DNA of 7,814 bases from an uncultured Anaerolineaceae bacterium (GTDB taxonomy: Bacteria > Chloroflexota > Anaerolineae > Anaerolineales > Anaerolineaceae), in the NCBI GenBank assembly GCA_937897615.1, contig CALCNO010000038.1:1-7814 (forward strand), in the 5' to 3' direction. The notes below the pieces were generated by a model that made no database searches, was not told the DNA's origin, and saw only the letters and a list, made by a program, of their open reading frames with translations. This document shows positions 1 through 6,266 of the stretch, piece after piece. The position numbers were made by a program, and so were the translations under genes. Numbering within the stretch: position 1 is the stretch's first letter; each line of letters opens with the position of its first letter.

Positions 1-1302
1 CGCGAAGGCCGCCTGGTGATCCTCTACCACACCATCGCCATGATCGTTGTGGCCATCGAAACCTACATGATCACCGGCCTGCTGCCGATGAAGGAAAACC
101 ACAAACTGATTATCAACAGCACCATCACCGTGGGTTACCTGGCCGTGGTCTTTGGCGGCCTGCCGTTTGCCTACTGGGGGCATGTCTGGGCATTTCATGG
201 CATCTACATTGCCGGCCTCTCGCTGATCTTCTTTGCCGGCTGTGTGCTGCTGATTGCGCTATGGCCGTGGCAAAAAGAATATTATGTTAAAGACAACAGC
301 TACGCGCATACACGCAAAGGGGTTGATCTGGAGCGCGTAGGTTTCTTTGCCATGGGCAGCGCCACCCTCATTTCCGCCCTGTTCGGCGCCATTCCGGGCT
401 CGGTCTTTGGCAACGGCTTTACCGTCTTTCTGGCAGAGAACGTGGTGCGCACGCCGCACAAAACCGTGCTCGACCTGTCGATCATCGGGCATTTGCACAT
501 CATGCTGGCGCTCATCGCCATTTGCTGCGCGCTCATCGTTGGCCGCTGGATGGATTTTAAGGGTATCTGGCACAAGCTTTCCATGCCGCTGATGATCGTC
601 GGCTCGATCGTGCTGGCAATGGGTACCTGGCTGGTAGTGCCCTTCGAGGCGGCTGCCCATGCCATCATCTACGGCGGTTCCACTCTGGCCATGCTGGGGG
701 CACTCTTCCTGGTGATCTTCTCCTGGGGCAAGCTCATCCGCACCGGCCTGGCCGAAAAAGGACTGCAAAAGGGCAACCTGCTGCAAAAACTGGGGGCGCT
801 GCTGCGCGACCCGCTTAAATTTGGCGCCACCTGGCAGATGGTCTTCATGAACTTCACCGTAAGCGGTGTAGGGATCTTTACCGCGGTGAAACTGGATGAG
901 ATCTTCCGCCAGTGGCAGTTCATGGACGAGCGTTCGATCCTCACGGGACACTGGCACATTCTGGCAACCCTCACCGCCACCATTTTGCTGATGTACTATG
1001 CCGATATGGCCGGGCTGAAGGGAAGGGTGCGCCAGTGGTTTGGCTGGCTGTTGATCATCTTCTCAGACCTGGCCTTTGGCGCCGTAACCATCTACGAGAT
1101 GCGGCGGTTGATCAGCCCTGAGGCCACGCAGCAACCGCTCATCAACACCACCACCCTGCTCGGCGATGTTGGCATCATCACGGTCCTGGTGGTACTGGCC
1201 GCATTGATGGTCTGGCGACTCACCGACCTCTTCAAAAAGAAAGGGCGTTGGGCAGTGGAAACCACGCAAACCATATCCGCTCGCGAGGAGGAGATCAAGT
1301 GA
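1..1302 (+). CDS. Heme-copper-oxidase subunit I-like multi-helix membrane protein, 5'-truncated
   Basis: The reading frame is open from base 1 and ends at TGA 1300-1302, giving 433 visible residues. The GTG at 16 is only an internal codon; the true start lies upstream of the window. I count about 11 hydrophobic helices. Numbering codons from base 1, several histidines sit at helix ends: YHTIAM near residue 10, WGHVWAFHG (His61, His66), GHLH (His164, His166), AHA (His220) and GHWH (His317, His319). HxH at the start of a helix resembles the heme/Cu ligand helix X of heme-copper oxidases and NO reductases. However, I see no tandem HH pair or HPEVY-type motif, so family membership is tentative. 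The CtaB-like gene two positions downstream supports a heme protein. The C-terminus is short, charged and probably cytoplasmic. It could instead be another polytopic cytochrome family. It is certainly a coding membrane protein; its function is uncertain. Confidence 0.6.
   Translation, partial: REGRLVILYHTIAMIVVAIETYMITGLLPMKENHKLIINSTITVGYLAVVFGGLPFAYWGHVWAFHGIYIAGLSLIFFAGCVLLIALWPWQKEYYVKDNSYAHTRKGVDLERVGFFAMGSATLISALFGAIPGSVFGNGFTVFLAENVVRTPHKTVLDLSIIGHLHIMLALIAICCALIVGRWMDFKGIWHKLSMPLMIVGSIVLAMGTWLVVPFEAAAHAIIYGGSTLAMLGALFLVIFSWGKLIRTGLAEKGLQKGNLLQKLGALLRDPLKFGATWQMVFMNFTVSGVGIFTAVKLDEIFRQWQFMDERSILTGHWHILATLTATILLMYYADMAGLKGRVRQWFGWLLIIFSDLAFGAVTIYEMRRLISPEATQQPLINTTTLLGDVGIITVLVVLAALMVWRLTDLFKKKGRWAVETTQTISAREEEIK
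1286..1293 (+). promoter_or_regulatory. Ribosome binding site that fixes the start of the SUMF1-like gene
   Basis: AGGAGGAG lies 8 bases before the ATG at 1302, inside the last codons of the preceding gene. This supports starting at 1302 rather than at the in-frame upstream GTG at 1248. Starting at 1302 also places a perfect lipoprotein signal at the N-terminus. Confidence 0.8.
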
Positions 1303-2192
1303 TGAAAAAGATCCTCCTTTCCTTCCTTTTTGTACTGCTGCTTGCTTCCTGCAAACCTGTTGACCTCGACCAGCCCGTCCCTGTTTTCGACACGGGGATA
1401 GACCCGGCTGCCTGGGCCGCCATCCCCGCCGGTGAATTTCTCAAGGGGCAGTTCAACGAAGAAACCAGTATCGATTATGACTACGAGATGATGGTCACCG
1501 ATGTGACCAATGCACAGTATGCCGCCTTTCTGAACGAAGCCCTGGCCTCCGGGCAGGCAGTGCTGCAAGGCAACCTGGTGGTGGGAGATTACCCTGGCGA
1601 CACCTTCAACGGCTTCCGCCACGAAGAAGAGATCGCGGCCGGGCAATATCTTTACATCCAGGTGGATGACCCGGCGCTGCGCCTGAACTTTGAGAACGGG
1701 GTTTTCAGCGCCAAGGCAGGCTACGAGGATCATCCCATGACGATGGTTTCCTGGTTTGGTGCTCGCGCCTATTGCCAGTTCTACGACTGGCGCCTGCCCA
1801 GCGAACTGGAATGGGAAAAAGCAGCCCGCGGCACCGATGGCCGCGCCTTCCCCTGGGGAGATGCGATCTCCCGTAACATCGCCAACTTCATCTCCAGCCG
1901 TGATCCCTTTGAGGACATGAGCACCTTTGGTTCCAACACCACGCCGGTGGGCTTTTACAACGGCAAATCTTACGACGGTTACCAGACAATGAACAACGCC
2001 AGCCCCTATGGCCTCTACGATATGGCTGGCAACGTGTGGCAGTGGACCGGGGACGTGTACCCGGATCAGCACTACCGGTACATGCGCGGCGGCAGCAAAA
2101 ACCACTACGAGAACACATTGCGCGTTTGGGTAAGCAACAATGCCACCCCCACTTTTACCGGGCCGGCGGTTGGTTTCCGCTGCGCCAGATAA
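1302..2192 (+). CDS. Lipoprotein with FGE/SUMF1 fold lacking the catalytic cysteines
   Basis: This is a 296-residue protein whose ATG overlaps the previous TGA by one base (TGATG). The N-terminus is KK, a hydrophobic stretch and then LAS-C17, a type II lipoprotein lipobox, so the mature protein should be membrane-anchored outside the cytoplasm. The rest is an FGE-sulfatase (SUMF1) domain: IPAGEF near residue 44, HPMTMVSW near 144, RLPSELEWEKAARG, YGLYDMAGNVWQWTGD near 240, MRGGS near 261 and a terminal GFRCAR. In true formylglycine-generating enzymes the two active-site cysteines follow GGS. Here those positions read GGSKNHYENTLR, giving His268 and Leu273. Copper-dependent sulfatase activation is therefore unlikely, and a structural, ligand-binding or assembly role fits better. 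Family precedent: NirV, encoded beside copper nitrite reductase nirK in some denitrifiers, also has this domain. Its place in the operon suggests a partner or maturation factor for the upstream membrane protein (inference). Confidence 0.88.
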   Translation: MKKILLSFLFVLLLASCKPVDLDQPVPVFDTGIDPAAWAAIPAGEFLKGQFNEETSIDYDYEMMVTDVTNAQYAAFLNEALASGQAVLQGNLVVGDYPGDTFNGFRHEEEIAAGQYLYIQVDDPALRLNFENGVFSAKAGYEDHPMTMVSWFGARAYCQFYDWRLPSELEWEKAARGTDGRAFPWGDAISRNIANFISSRDPFEDMSTFGSNTTPVGFYNGKSYDGYQTMNNASPYGLYDMAGNVWQWTGDVYPDQHYRYMRGGSKNHYENTLRVWVSNNATPTFTGPAVGFRCAR

Positions 2193-2207
2193 AACAAAGG
2201 CACGTGA

Positions 2208-3065
2208 ATGATCAAAGAACTTTGGAAGACCCTCAAAAGTTACTGGCCGCTGTTCAAAAGCCTGCAAACGCTGCTGCTTACGGTCACCGGCGTTGCAGGT
2301 TTCATGACGGCGCGCTGCCCGATCCACGATTGGAGCATTATGGTCGGGCTGATTTTTAGCCTGCTCACCTCCATTGCCGGCAGCACAGTGCTGAATATGT
2401 GGTACGACCGCGACATTGACCAGCTGATGAACCGCACCCATCACCGCCCGTTGGTGCAGGGGCAGCTTTCCAAAAAGGCCGCCCTGCGCCTGGGGATCGT
2501 CCTTTCTCTGCTGGGGGTGGGCACCGGCGCGCTCCTCTCGCCGCTCTACAGCCTGATCCTCTTCGCCGGCATCCTGTTCGATTTTGCCATCTACACCATC
2601 TGGCTCAAGCGCCGCACCTGCTGGGCGATCCTGTGGGGCGGTATCGCCGGCGGCATGCCCATTCTGGCCGGACGGGCGCTGGGCATGGGGATGCTCGATC
2701 CCATCGGCATCCTGCTAGCCATTTCGATCCTCTTTTGGATCCCCACCCACATCCTGACCTTTTCCATCCGTTACGCCGGTGATTATGCCGCTGCACGCAT
2801 ACCTACCTTTCCATCTGCATACGGAGTAGATACCACACGTAAGATCATCGCCTTTTCAACGGTGGTAGCCGCAGCCCTGATCTTGTCGGCGGGGATCCTC
2901 ATTGGTATTGAACAAGGCTTTCTGCATCTGTTGGGATTGCTCTCTGGCGCGCTGGTGCTGCTCACTTTGTACATGCTCCTGCGTCCCAGCCAAAAAGCCA
3001 ATTTTGGCCTGTTCAAATTTGCATCTGTGTATATGCTGGCAGCTATGCTGCTGCTGGCCATTTAA
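2208..3065 (+). CDS. ctaB: UbiA-family prenyltransferase, protoheme IX farnesyltransferase (heme O synthase)-like
   Basis: This is a 285-residue integral membrane protein starting at ATG 2208, 15 bases after the previous stop, with AAAGG seven bases upstream. The first Asp-rich motif is N63-x3-D67-x3-D71 in NMWYDRDID, followed by NRTHHRPL, the signature order of CtaB/CyoE. It also keeps YTIWLKRRT then GGIAGGMP, and a late FWIPTHI...GDYAAARIPTFP block (Asp192) that corresponds to the family's WxPPHFW...DY..AGIPMLP. These enzymes transfer farnesyl from farnesyl diphosphate to heme b, giving heme O for heme-copper oxidases. Divergence is visible: the PPHFW element reads IPTHI, and the N-terminus is short compared with typical members of about 290-310 residues. 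An alternative is another UbiA subfamily that prenylates a different acceptor. Its neighbours, with the oxidase-like gene first in the operon, favour heme. Confidence 0.8.
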   Translation: MIKELWKTLKSYWPLFKSLQTLLLTVTGVAGFMTARCPIHDWSIMVGLIFSLLTSIAGSTVLNMWYDRDIDQLMNRTHHRPLVQGQLSKKAALRLGIVLSLLGVGTGALLSPLYSLILFAGILFDFAIYTIWLKRRTCWAILWGGIAGGMPILAGRALGMGMLDPIGILLAISILFWIPTHILTFSIRYAGDYAAARIPTFPSAYGVDTTRKIIAFSTVVAAALILSAGILIGIEQGFLHLLGLLSGALVLLTLYMLLRPSQKANFGLFKFASVYMLAAMLLLAI

Positions 3066-3072
3066 TTCATCC

Positions 3073-3079
3073 GGGAGGA
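3073..3079 (+). promoter_or_regulatory. Strong ribosome binding site before the six-helix protein
   Basis: GGGAGGA lies 4 bases before the ATG at 3084 in the 18-base gap after the prenyltransferase stop. It supports this start and suggests efficient translation of the last gene in the block. Confidence 0.75.
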
Positions 3080-3083
3080 AAAA

Positions 3084-3764
3084 ATGAAATCCACAAGTAT
3101 TTTTGCCAAGATCCTGCGGTTTTTGGGCATTTTCTTCATGTCGCTTACCGCCGGGTTCACCATCCTGGGGGGAGCCGGCACCACCTGCGCCGCCCTGTTG
3201 CCAACCAAATGGGAGAGCATGGCGCCCCTGGCCCCCTTCCAATGGCTGTACATCCTGTATGTCATCGTGACCATCGCCATCGGCGTGCTGGGGATCCGTG
3301 CCGTGGTCAAACTGGTGAAGGGGCACAAAGATGGTTACAAGGCAGCCATGATCGCCCTCATTGCCGGCGTGCTCGTTGGCGGCTTGCACATCTACACATC
3401 GCGCTTGCTGCGCGGCTCCTCCATGCCGGTTGATGCGGTCGTTTACACCACCGTGCTTACGCTGGTGATCTTCCTCATCCTGCGCATCCCACCCATCTGG
3501 AAAGGTGTGGATTACGCCAAAGCCCCACGCAAGGAAAAGAAAACTTCCGCGGGCGTATCCAGCATTGTGGTCGGCGCCTTCTGCCTCACCATCCAGCACT
3601 TCATGGCCTCCACGCACACCTGGAACGGTGTGAATTACGCCAACGCCTACCAGACCACCATGATCATATCGGCGGCAGTGTGCGCAATCATCGGCATTGC
3701 CCTCATCGTTCCCGCAGTTCAAGCGAAGTTTTTGCTTACAAGCAAACCCACCTCCAGGAATTGA
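3084..3764 (+). CDS. Unrecognised six-helix membrane protein with a duplicated WxGVxYAxA motif
   Basis: This is a 226-residue protein that I do not recognise. About six hydrophobic segments lie near residues 11-40, 52-72, 86-104, 115-134, 153-170 and 192-212, so it is an integral membrane protein with no signal peptide. The motif WKGVDYAKA (residues 139-147) recurs as WNGVNYANA (180-188), each directly after a helix; the DNA copies at 3498-3524 and 3621-3647 match at 24 of 27 bases. Histidines sit near helix ends in GLHIYT and in IQHFMASTHTW just before the second motif. They could bind metal or heme, but nothing proves it. The C-terminus is basic and short. It follows the CtaB-like gene by 18 bases and is the last gene before the hairpin, so it is probably an accessory subunit or assembly factor of the upstream complex. 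That role is inferred from position only. Confidence 0.85.
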   Translation: MKSTSIFAKILRFLGIFFMSLTAGFTILGGAGTTCAALLPTKWESMAPLAPFQWLYILYVIVTIAIGVLGIRAVVKLVKGHKDGYKAAMIALIAGVLVGGLHIYTSRLLRGSSMPVDAVVYTTVLTLVIFLILRIPPIWKGVDYAKAPRKEKKTSAGVSSIVVGAFCLTIQHFMASTHTWNGVNYANAYQTTMIISAAVCAIIGIALIVPAVQAKFLLTSKPTSRN

Positions 3765-3779
3765 GCCACAGCATCTTCC

Positions 3780-3818
3780 ACAATTGTCGATGATTGCTTG
3801 ATATTTTCTTGACAATTG
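3780..3818. promoter_or_regulatory. Inverted repeat CAATTGTC / GACAATTG, possible operator
   Basis: CAATTGTC at 3781-3788 and its exact reverse complement GACAATTG at 3811-3818 are separated by 22 bases. Each arm contains the palindrome CAATTG, and the two centres are 32 bp apart, about three helical turns. It sits just after the stop of block 1 and just upstream of a possible promoter, the layout of a dimeric repressor or activator pair site. No regulator gene is visible in the window. Confidence 0.4.
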
Positions 3819-3820
3819 GT

Positions 3821-3829
3821 TGCTATCAT
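3821..3829 (+). promoter_or_regulatory. Possible extended -10 promoter element (TGCTATCAT)
   Basis: TGCTATCAT fits the TGnTATAAT extended -10 pattern with one mismatch. No good -35 lies at 16-18 bases: TTGATA at 3798-3803 is 20 bases away and TTGACA at 3809-3814 only 9. If used, transcription would begin near 3836 inside the next dyad and give a leader of about 170 bases before the adaptor gene. The call is weak. Confidence 0.25.
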
Positions 3830-3831
3830 AA

Positions 3832-3863
3832 CGATCAGAAAGATCTTCCTTCTCCTCTGATCG
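3832..3863. repeat. Inverted repeat CGATCAGA / TCTGATCG
   Basis: CGATCAGA at 3832-3839 is the exact reverse complement of TCTGATCG at 3856-3863, with 16 bases between them that include AGATCT. It could be an operator overlapping a transcription start or a hairpin in a leader RNA. It lies between the CAATTG dyad and the terminator-like hairpin. Confidence 0.45.
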
Positions 3864-3879
3864 AATCTCTCTCCTGAAA

Positions 3880-3909
3880 TTCACCCCCGCAATCGGTAGC
3901 GGGGGTGAA
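3880..3909 (+). terminator. GC-rich hairpin, probable terminator of block 1
   Basis: TTCACCCCCGC at 3880-3890 pairs perfectly over 11 bp with GCGGGGGTGAA at 3899-3909 around an 8-base loop. This is the strongest secondary structure in the intergenic region. It lies 115 bases after the last stop of block 1 and 100 before the adaptor start. The T run after it is poor (only GTTTAAAA), so it may be a weak or factor-assisted terminator, or an attenuator if the upstream promoter-like element is real. Confidence 0.6.
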
Positions 3910-3952
3910 CGCGTTTAAAAGGCAAAATTCCATAGTTCTCAGGTGAATCTTC

Positions 3953-3989
3953 ATACTTTCTCCATATTCACAAAGTAAAACTAAAGTAT
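3953..3989. repeat. AT-rich inverted repeat ATACTTT / AAAGTAT upstream of the adaptor gene
   Basis: ATACTTT at 3953-3959 and AAAGTAT at 3983-3989 are exact reverse complements 23 bases apart. A second AAAGT at 3972-3976 gives an alternative pairing. The dyad ends 19 bases before the adaptor ATG, where a promoter or operator would be expected. With only 7 bp of AT-rich sequence, chance is a real possibility. Confidence 0.25.
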
Positions 3990-4008
3990 CAAACCTAAGG
4001 AGTGAACA

Positions 4009-5481
4009 ATGTTTATCAAGAACAAAAAAGACATCCTGCTGTTGTCTGTCGTACTCATTTTGGCTTTTGCAATTACAGGCTGCAAGAAAACCTCTTCAAC
4101 CAGTTCTACGGTGGGCTATGGCTACGTTACGGAATCCGAACAAACGGATACCGTCGAATCCTCCGGCTCCATTGAGCCATACCAGATCACTACCCTCACC
4201 TGGAATACCAGCGGAACGGTGATGACTGTGGATGTGGTTGCCGACCAGACGGTCACCAAAGGAACGGTGCTGGCCTCCCTTGACCCCACCACCGCCCCAA
4301 CTTCTGTAAACGAGGCCATCTCCTCCCTCATCACCGCCAAACAGGAACTGGAAGACGCCAAGAATTCCAACACAGCCCTGGCAGAAGCGGAAGTGGCATT
4401 GGCCTCTGCCAAGAGCGATTATTACGAGGCCCTGGGGTATTACAACACGCTCAACAAACAGATCGGCACCTCAGACTACGTTAACATCCTCACCTCAGCC
4501 TACCTCTCTGCACAGCAAAAAGTGGAAGATGCTGAAGAGAATTACAACCGCTATGCCGAGAACAGCGATACCGACGTCCATAAGGCGGCTGCTCTGGCCA
4601 CGCTTTCTCAGGCCAAGCTCAATCTGCGCGATGCCGAGTTGCAATTAACTTACTACAAGAGCACGCCCAATGCTATGGACAGCGCCACCATCACCGCCGA
4701 TTACAACCTGGCCAAAGCCAAGCTGGATGACGCACAGCGCGCCTATGACAAACTGAAAGACGGCACCAACACCGATGCCATCACCAGCGCGCAGGCAAAA
4801 GTGGATGCCGCCCAGGCTACCGTTGACAGCCTGAACATTATCGCTCCGTTCGACGGCGATGTGGTGGTAATCTACCCGCGCATGGGCGACCTGGTGAACA
4901 ACAATACCGAGGCGGCTATTCTGGTGAACCGCAGTTCGCTCTATGTGGATGTATCCATTGATGAAACCACCATCTCTAACGTAAAAGTGGGCAACCCCGC
5001 CACAGTCACTTTCGATGCCCTCCCCGATCTGAGTATGACCGGCAAGGTCAGCTTCATCAACCCGGTGGGCGTTGTCTCTTCCGGTGTGGTCAATTACACC
5101 GTGCGTGTCACTCTGGATGACGTTGATTCACGCATCCTCATCGGGCAGACCGCCAATGTGACCATCCAGACCAGCGAGCCGCACACTGTGCTGTACGTGC
5201 CGGTTACTGCTGTCCAGTCTGATGCGCAGGGCGAGTACGTGATCCGTGTCAAATCCGATGGTTCACAAGAGCGGGTAACAGTTGTGAGCGGCACCATCAC
5301 CGATGACCTGGTGGCGGTTGCCGGCGATCTGCAGGCCAACGACCAGGTGCTGCTCTACTCCTCCACCTATTCGGCCACGCAATCGGCTCAAACCGGCAGC
5401 GATCGCGGCGGCACCTTCATCATCGACAACGGCGGTGGAATGCCCAGCGGTGGCGCGCCCAACGGCGGCGGCCAGCCCTAA
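4009..5481 (+). CDS. MacA/HlyD-type efflux adaptor lipoprotein
   Basis: This is a 490-residue protein starting at ATG 4009, with AAGGAG nine bases upstream. The N-terminus has charged residues, a hydrophobic run and AITG-C25, a lipobox, so the mature protein is lipid-anchored outside the membrane. The first half of a lipoyl-like barrel-sandwich domain lies near residues 50-95 (GSIEPYQITTL, then VTKGTVLASLD). A long Ala/Lys/Glu/Gln-rich coiled-coil hairpin spans about 100-272. The second lipoyl half opens with NIIAPFDGDVV near 276-285, and beta-barrel and membrane-proximal domains follow to about 455. The last 30 residues are Gly/Pro/Asn-rich (GGG repeats), an unusual flexible tail. In MacAB-type pumps the adaptor binds the permease exterior and stimulates the ATPase. 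In diderms it also meets TolC, but I see no TolC-like gene here. The downstream ATPase begins 24 bases after the stop, so they are one operon. Confidence 0.92.
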   Translation: MFIKNKKDILLLSVVLILAFAITGCKKTSSTSSTVGYGYVTESEQTDTVESSGSIEPYQITTLTWNTSGTVMTVDVVADQTVTKGTVLASLDPTTAPTSVNEAISSLITAKQELEDAKNSNTALAEAEVALASAKSDYYEALGYYNTLNKQIGTSDYVNILTSAYLSAQQKVEDAEENYNRYAENSDTDVHKAAALATLSQAKLNLRDAELQLTYYKSTPNAMDSATITADYNLAKAKLDDAQRAYDKLKDGTNTDAITSAQAKVDAAQATVDSLNIIAPFDGDVVVIYPRMGDLVNNNTEAAILVNRSSLYVDVSIDETTISNVKVGNPATVTFDALPDLSMTGKVSFINPVGVVSSGVVNYTVRVTLDDVDSRILIGQTANVTIQTSEPHTVLYVPVTAVQSDAQGEYVIRVKSDGSQERVTVVSGTITDDLVAVAGDLQANDQVLLYSSTYSATQSAQTGSDRGGTFIIDNGGGMPSGGAPNGGGQP

Positions 5482-5504
5482 AATCGGCGGCAAAAGGACA
5501 AGAC

Positions 5505-6266
5505 ATGATTGAAGTAATCGATATTACCAAGATCTACAAGGTCGGAGACCAGGAAGTGCACGCCCTGGATGGCGTGAGCCTGAAGATCAACGAAGGCGAA
5601 ATGGTCTCGATCATGGGGCCTTCCGGTTCAGGCAAAAGCACGCTCATGGCCATCCTTGGCTGCCTGGATATCCCAACCGCCGGCCAATACCTGATCGACA
5701 AAGTAGACGCCGCCAAGATGCGCGAAACACAGCTTGCCAACCTGCGCGCCCACAAGATCGGCTTCGTTTTCCAGCAATTCAACCTGCTGCCGCGAACCAG
5801 TGCGCTGGAGAATGTGATGTTGCCGTTGACCTATGACGGCACCAAACCCAAAGAACGCGTTGAAAGAGCCAAAGAGGCGCTGGCAACGGTGGGCCTGGCA
5901 GATCGCATGCACCATCACCCCAACCAACTGTCCGGCGGGCAGCAGCAGCGTGTGGCCATTGCGCGCGCGCTGGTGAACAACCCCTCCATCCTGCTGGCCG
6001 ATGAGCCAACAGGCAACCTGGATAGCAAGACCGGCGCAGAGATCATGGCGCTGTTCCAACAGCTCCACCGCGAAAAGAACCAGACGGTTGTCTATGTGAC
6101 GCACGATCCTTACATCGCCCGGCACACCAACCGCATCGTTCACCTGATGGACGGCAAGATCGGCCGCGACGAGATCGTCAAAAATCCCCTGGCGGCCGGC
6201 GCCCCGCGCCCCGATGACATGGTAGCCAGCGGGCACGGAGCTTCAAAGCGGGAGATATGGCAATGA
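5505..6266 (+). CDS. MacB/LolD-type ABC transporter ATP-binding protein
   Basis: This is a 253-residue cytoplasmic ATPase starting at ATG 5505, with AAAGGA seven bases upstream. All nucleotide-binding motifs are present: Walker A GPSGSGKST (38-46), Q-loop Gln90 in VFQQFNLLPR, signature LSGGQQQR (142-149), Walker B ILLADE (162-167) followed by PTGNLD, and switch His200 in VYVTHDP. The PTGNLD and FNLLPR forms are typical of the MacB/LolD/FtsE group, which powers mechanotransmission rather than classical transport. Family members of this type run about 225-235 residues, so the roughly 25-residue C-terminal extension (PLAAGAPRPDDM onward) is extra and looks flexible. Its TGA overlaps the permease ATG in the sequence ATGA, so translation is probably coupled and the two products pair as a 2+2 transporter. 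Confidence 0.96.
   Translation: MIEVIDITKIYKVGDQEVHALDGVSLKINEGEMVSIMGPSGSGKSTLMAILGCLDIPTAGQYLIDKVDAAKMRETQLANLRAHKIGFVFQQFNLLPRTSALENVMLPLTYDGTKPKERVERAKEALATVGLADRMHHHPNQLSGGQQQRVAIARALVNNPSILLADEPTGNLDSKTGAEIMALFQQLHREKNQTVVYVTHDPYIARHTNRIVHLMDGKIGRDEIVKNPLAAGAPRPDDMVASGHGASKREIWQ
6250..6254 (+). promoter_or_regulatory. Ribosome binding site that decides the permease start
   Basis: GGGAG lies 8 bases before the ATG at 6263 but only 2 before the in-frame ATG at 6257. Spacing favours 6263, which also creates the common ATGA stop-start overlap with the ATPase gene. Confidence 0.7.

Noticed and set aside
16..18. GTG at 16 as the start of the first gene
   Set aside because: The frame is open to base 1, and no ribosome binding site can be placed before it in the window. 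The gene is better treated as truncated at its 5' end.
1248..1301. Upstream start for the SUMF1-like gene at 1248
   Set aside because: It would add 18 charged residues before the signal sequence and spoil a perfect lipoprotein N-terminus; the AGGAGGAG site points to 1302.
1092..2444. A 450-codon open frame on the - strand across the first three genes
   Set aside because: It lies opposite three overlapping well-supported genes, and its product has no recognisable domain. Codon bias in GC-rich genes often leaves the opposite strand open.
3809..3814. TTGACA as a -35 box
   Set aside because: It is only 9 bases from TATCAT, and the hexamer 17 bases downstream (CGATCA) is a poor -10. It is better explained as part of the CAATTG dyad.
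2856..3884. A 342-codon open frame on the - strand
   Set aside because: Its product is a His/Gln/Gly/Asp-rich string typical of an antisense shadow. It runs through the intergenic dyads and opposes two real membrane-protein genes.
3765..4008. Search for a tRNA, small RNA gene or CRISPR array in the intergenic region
   Set aside because: No cloverleaf, repeated spacer pattern or conserved RNA motif could be seen, only the dyads listed.
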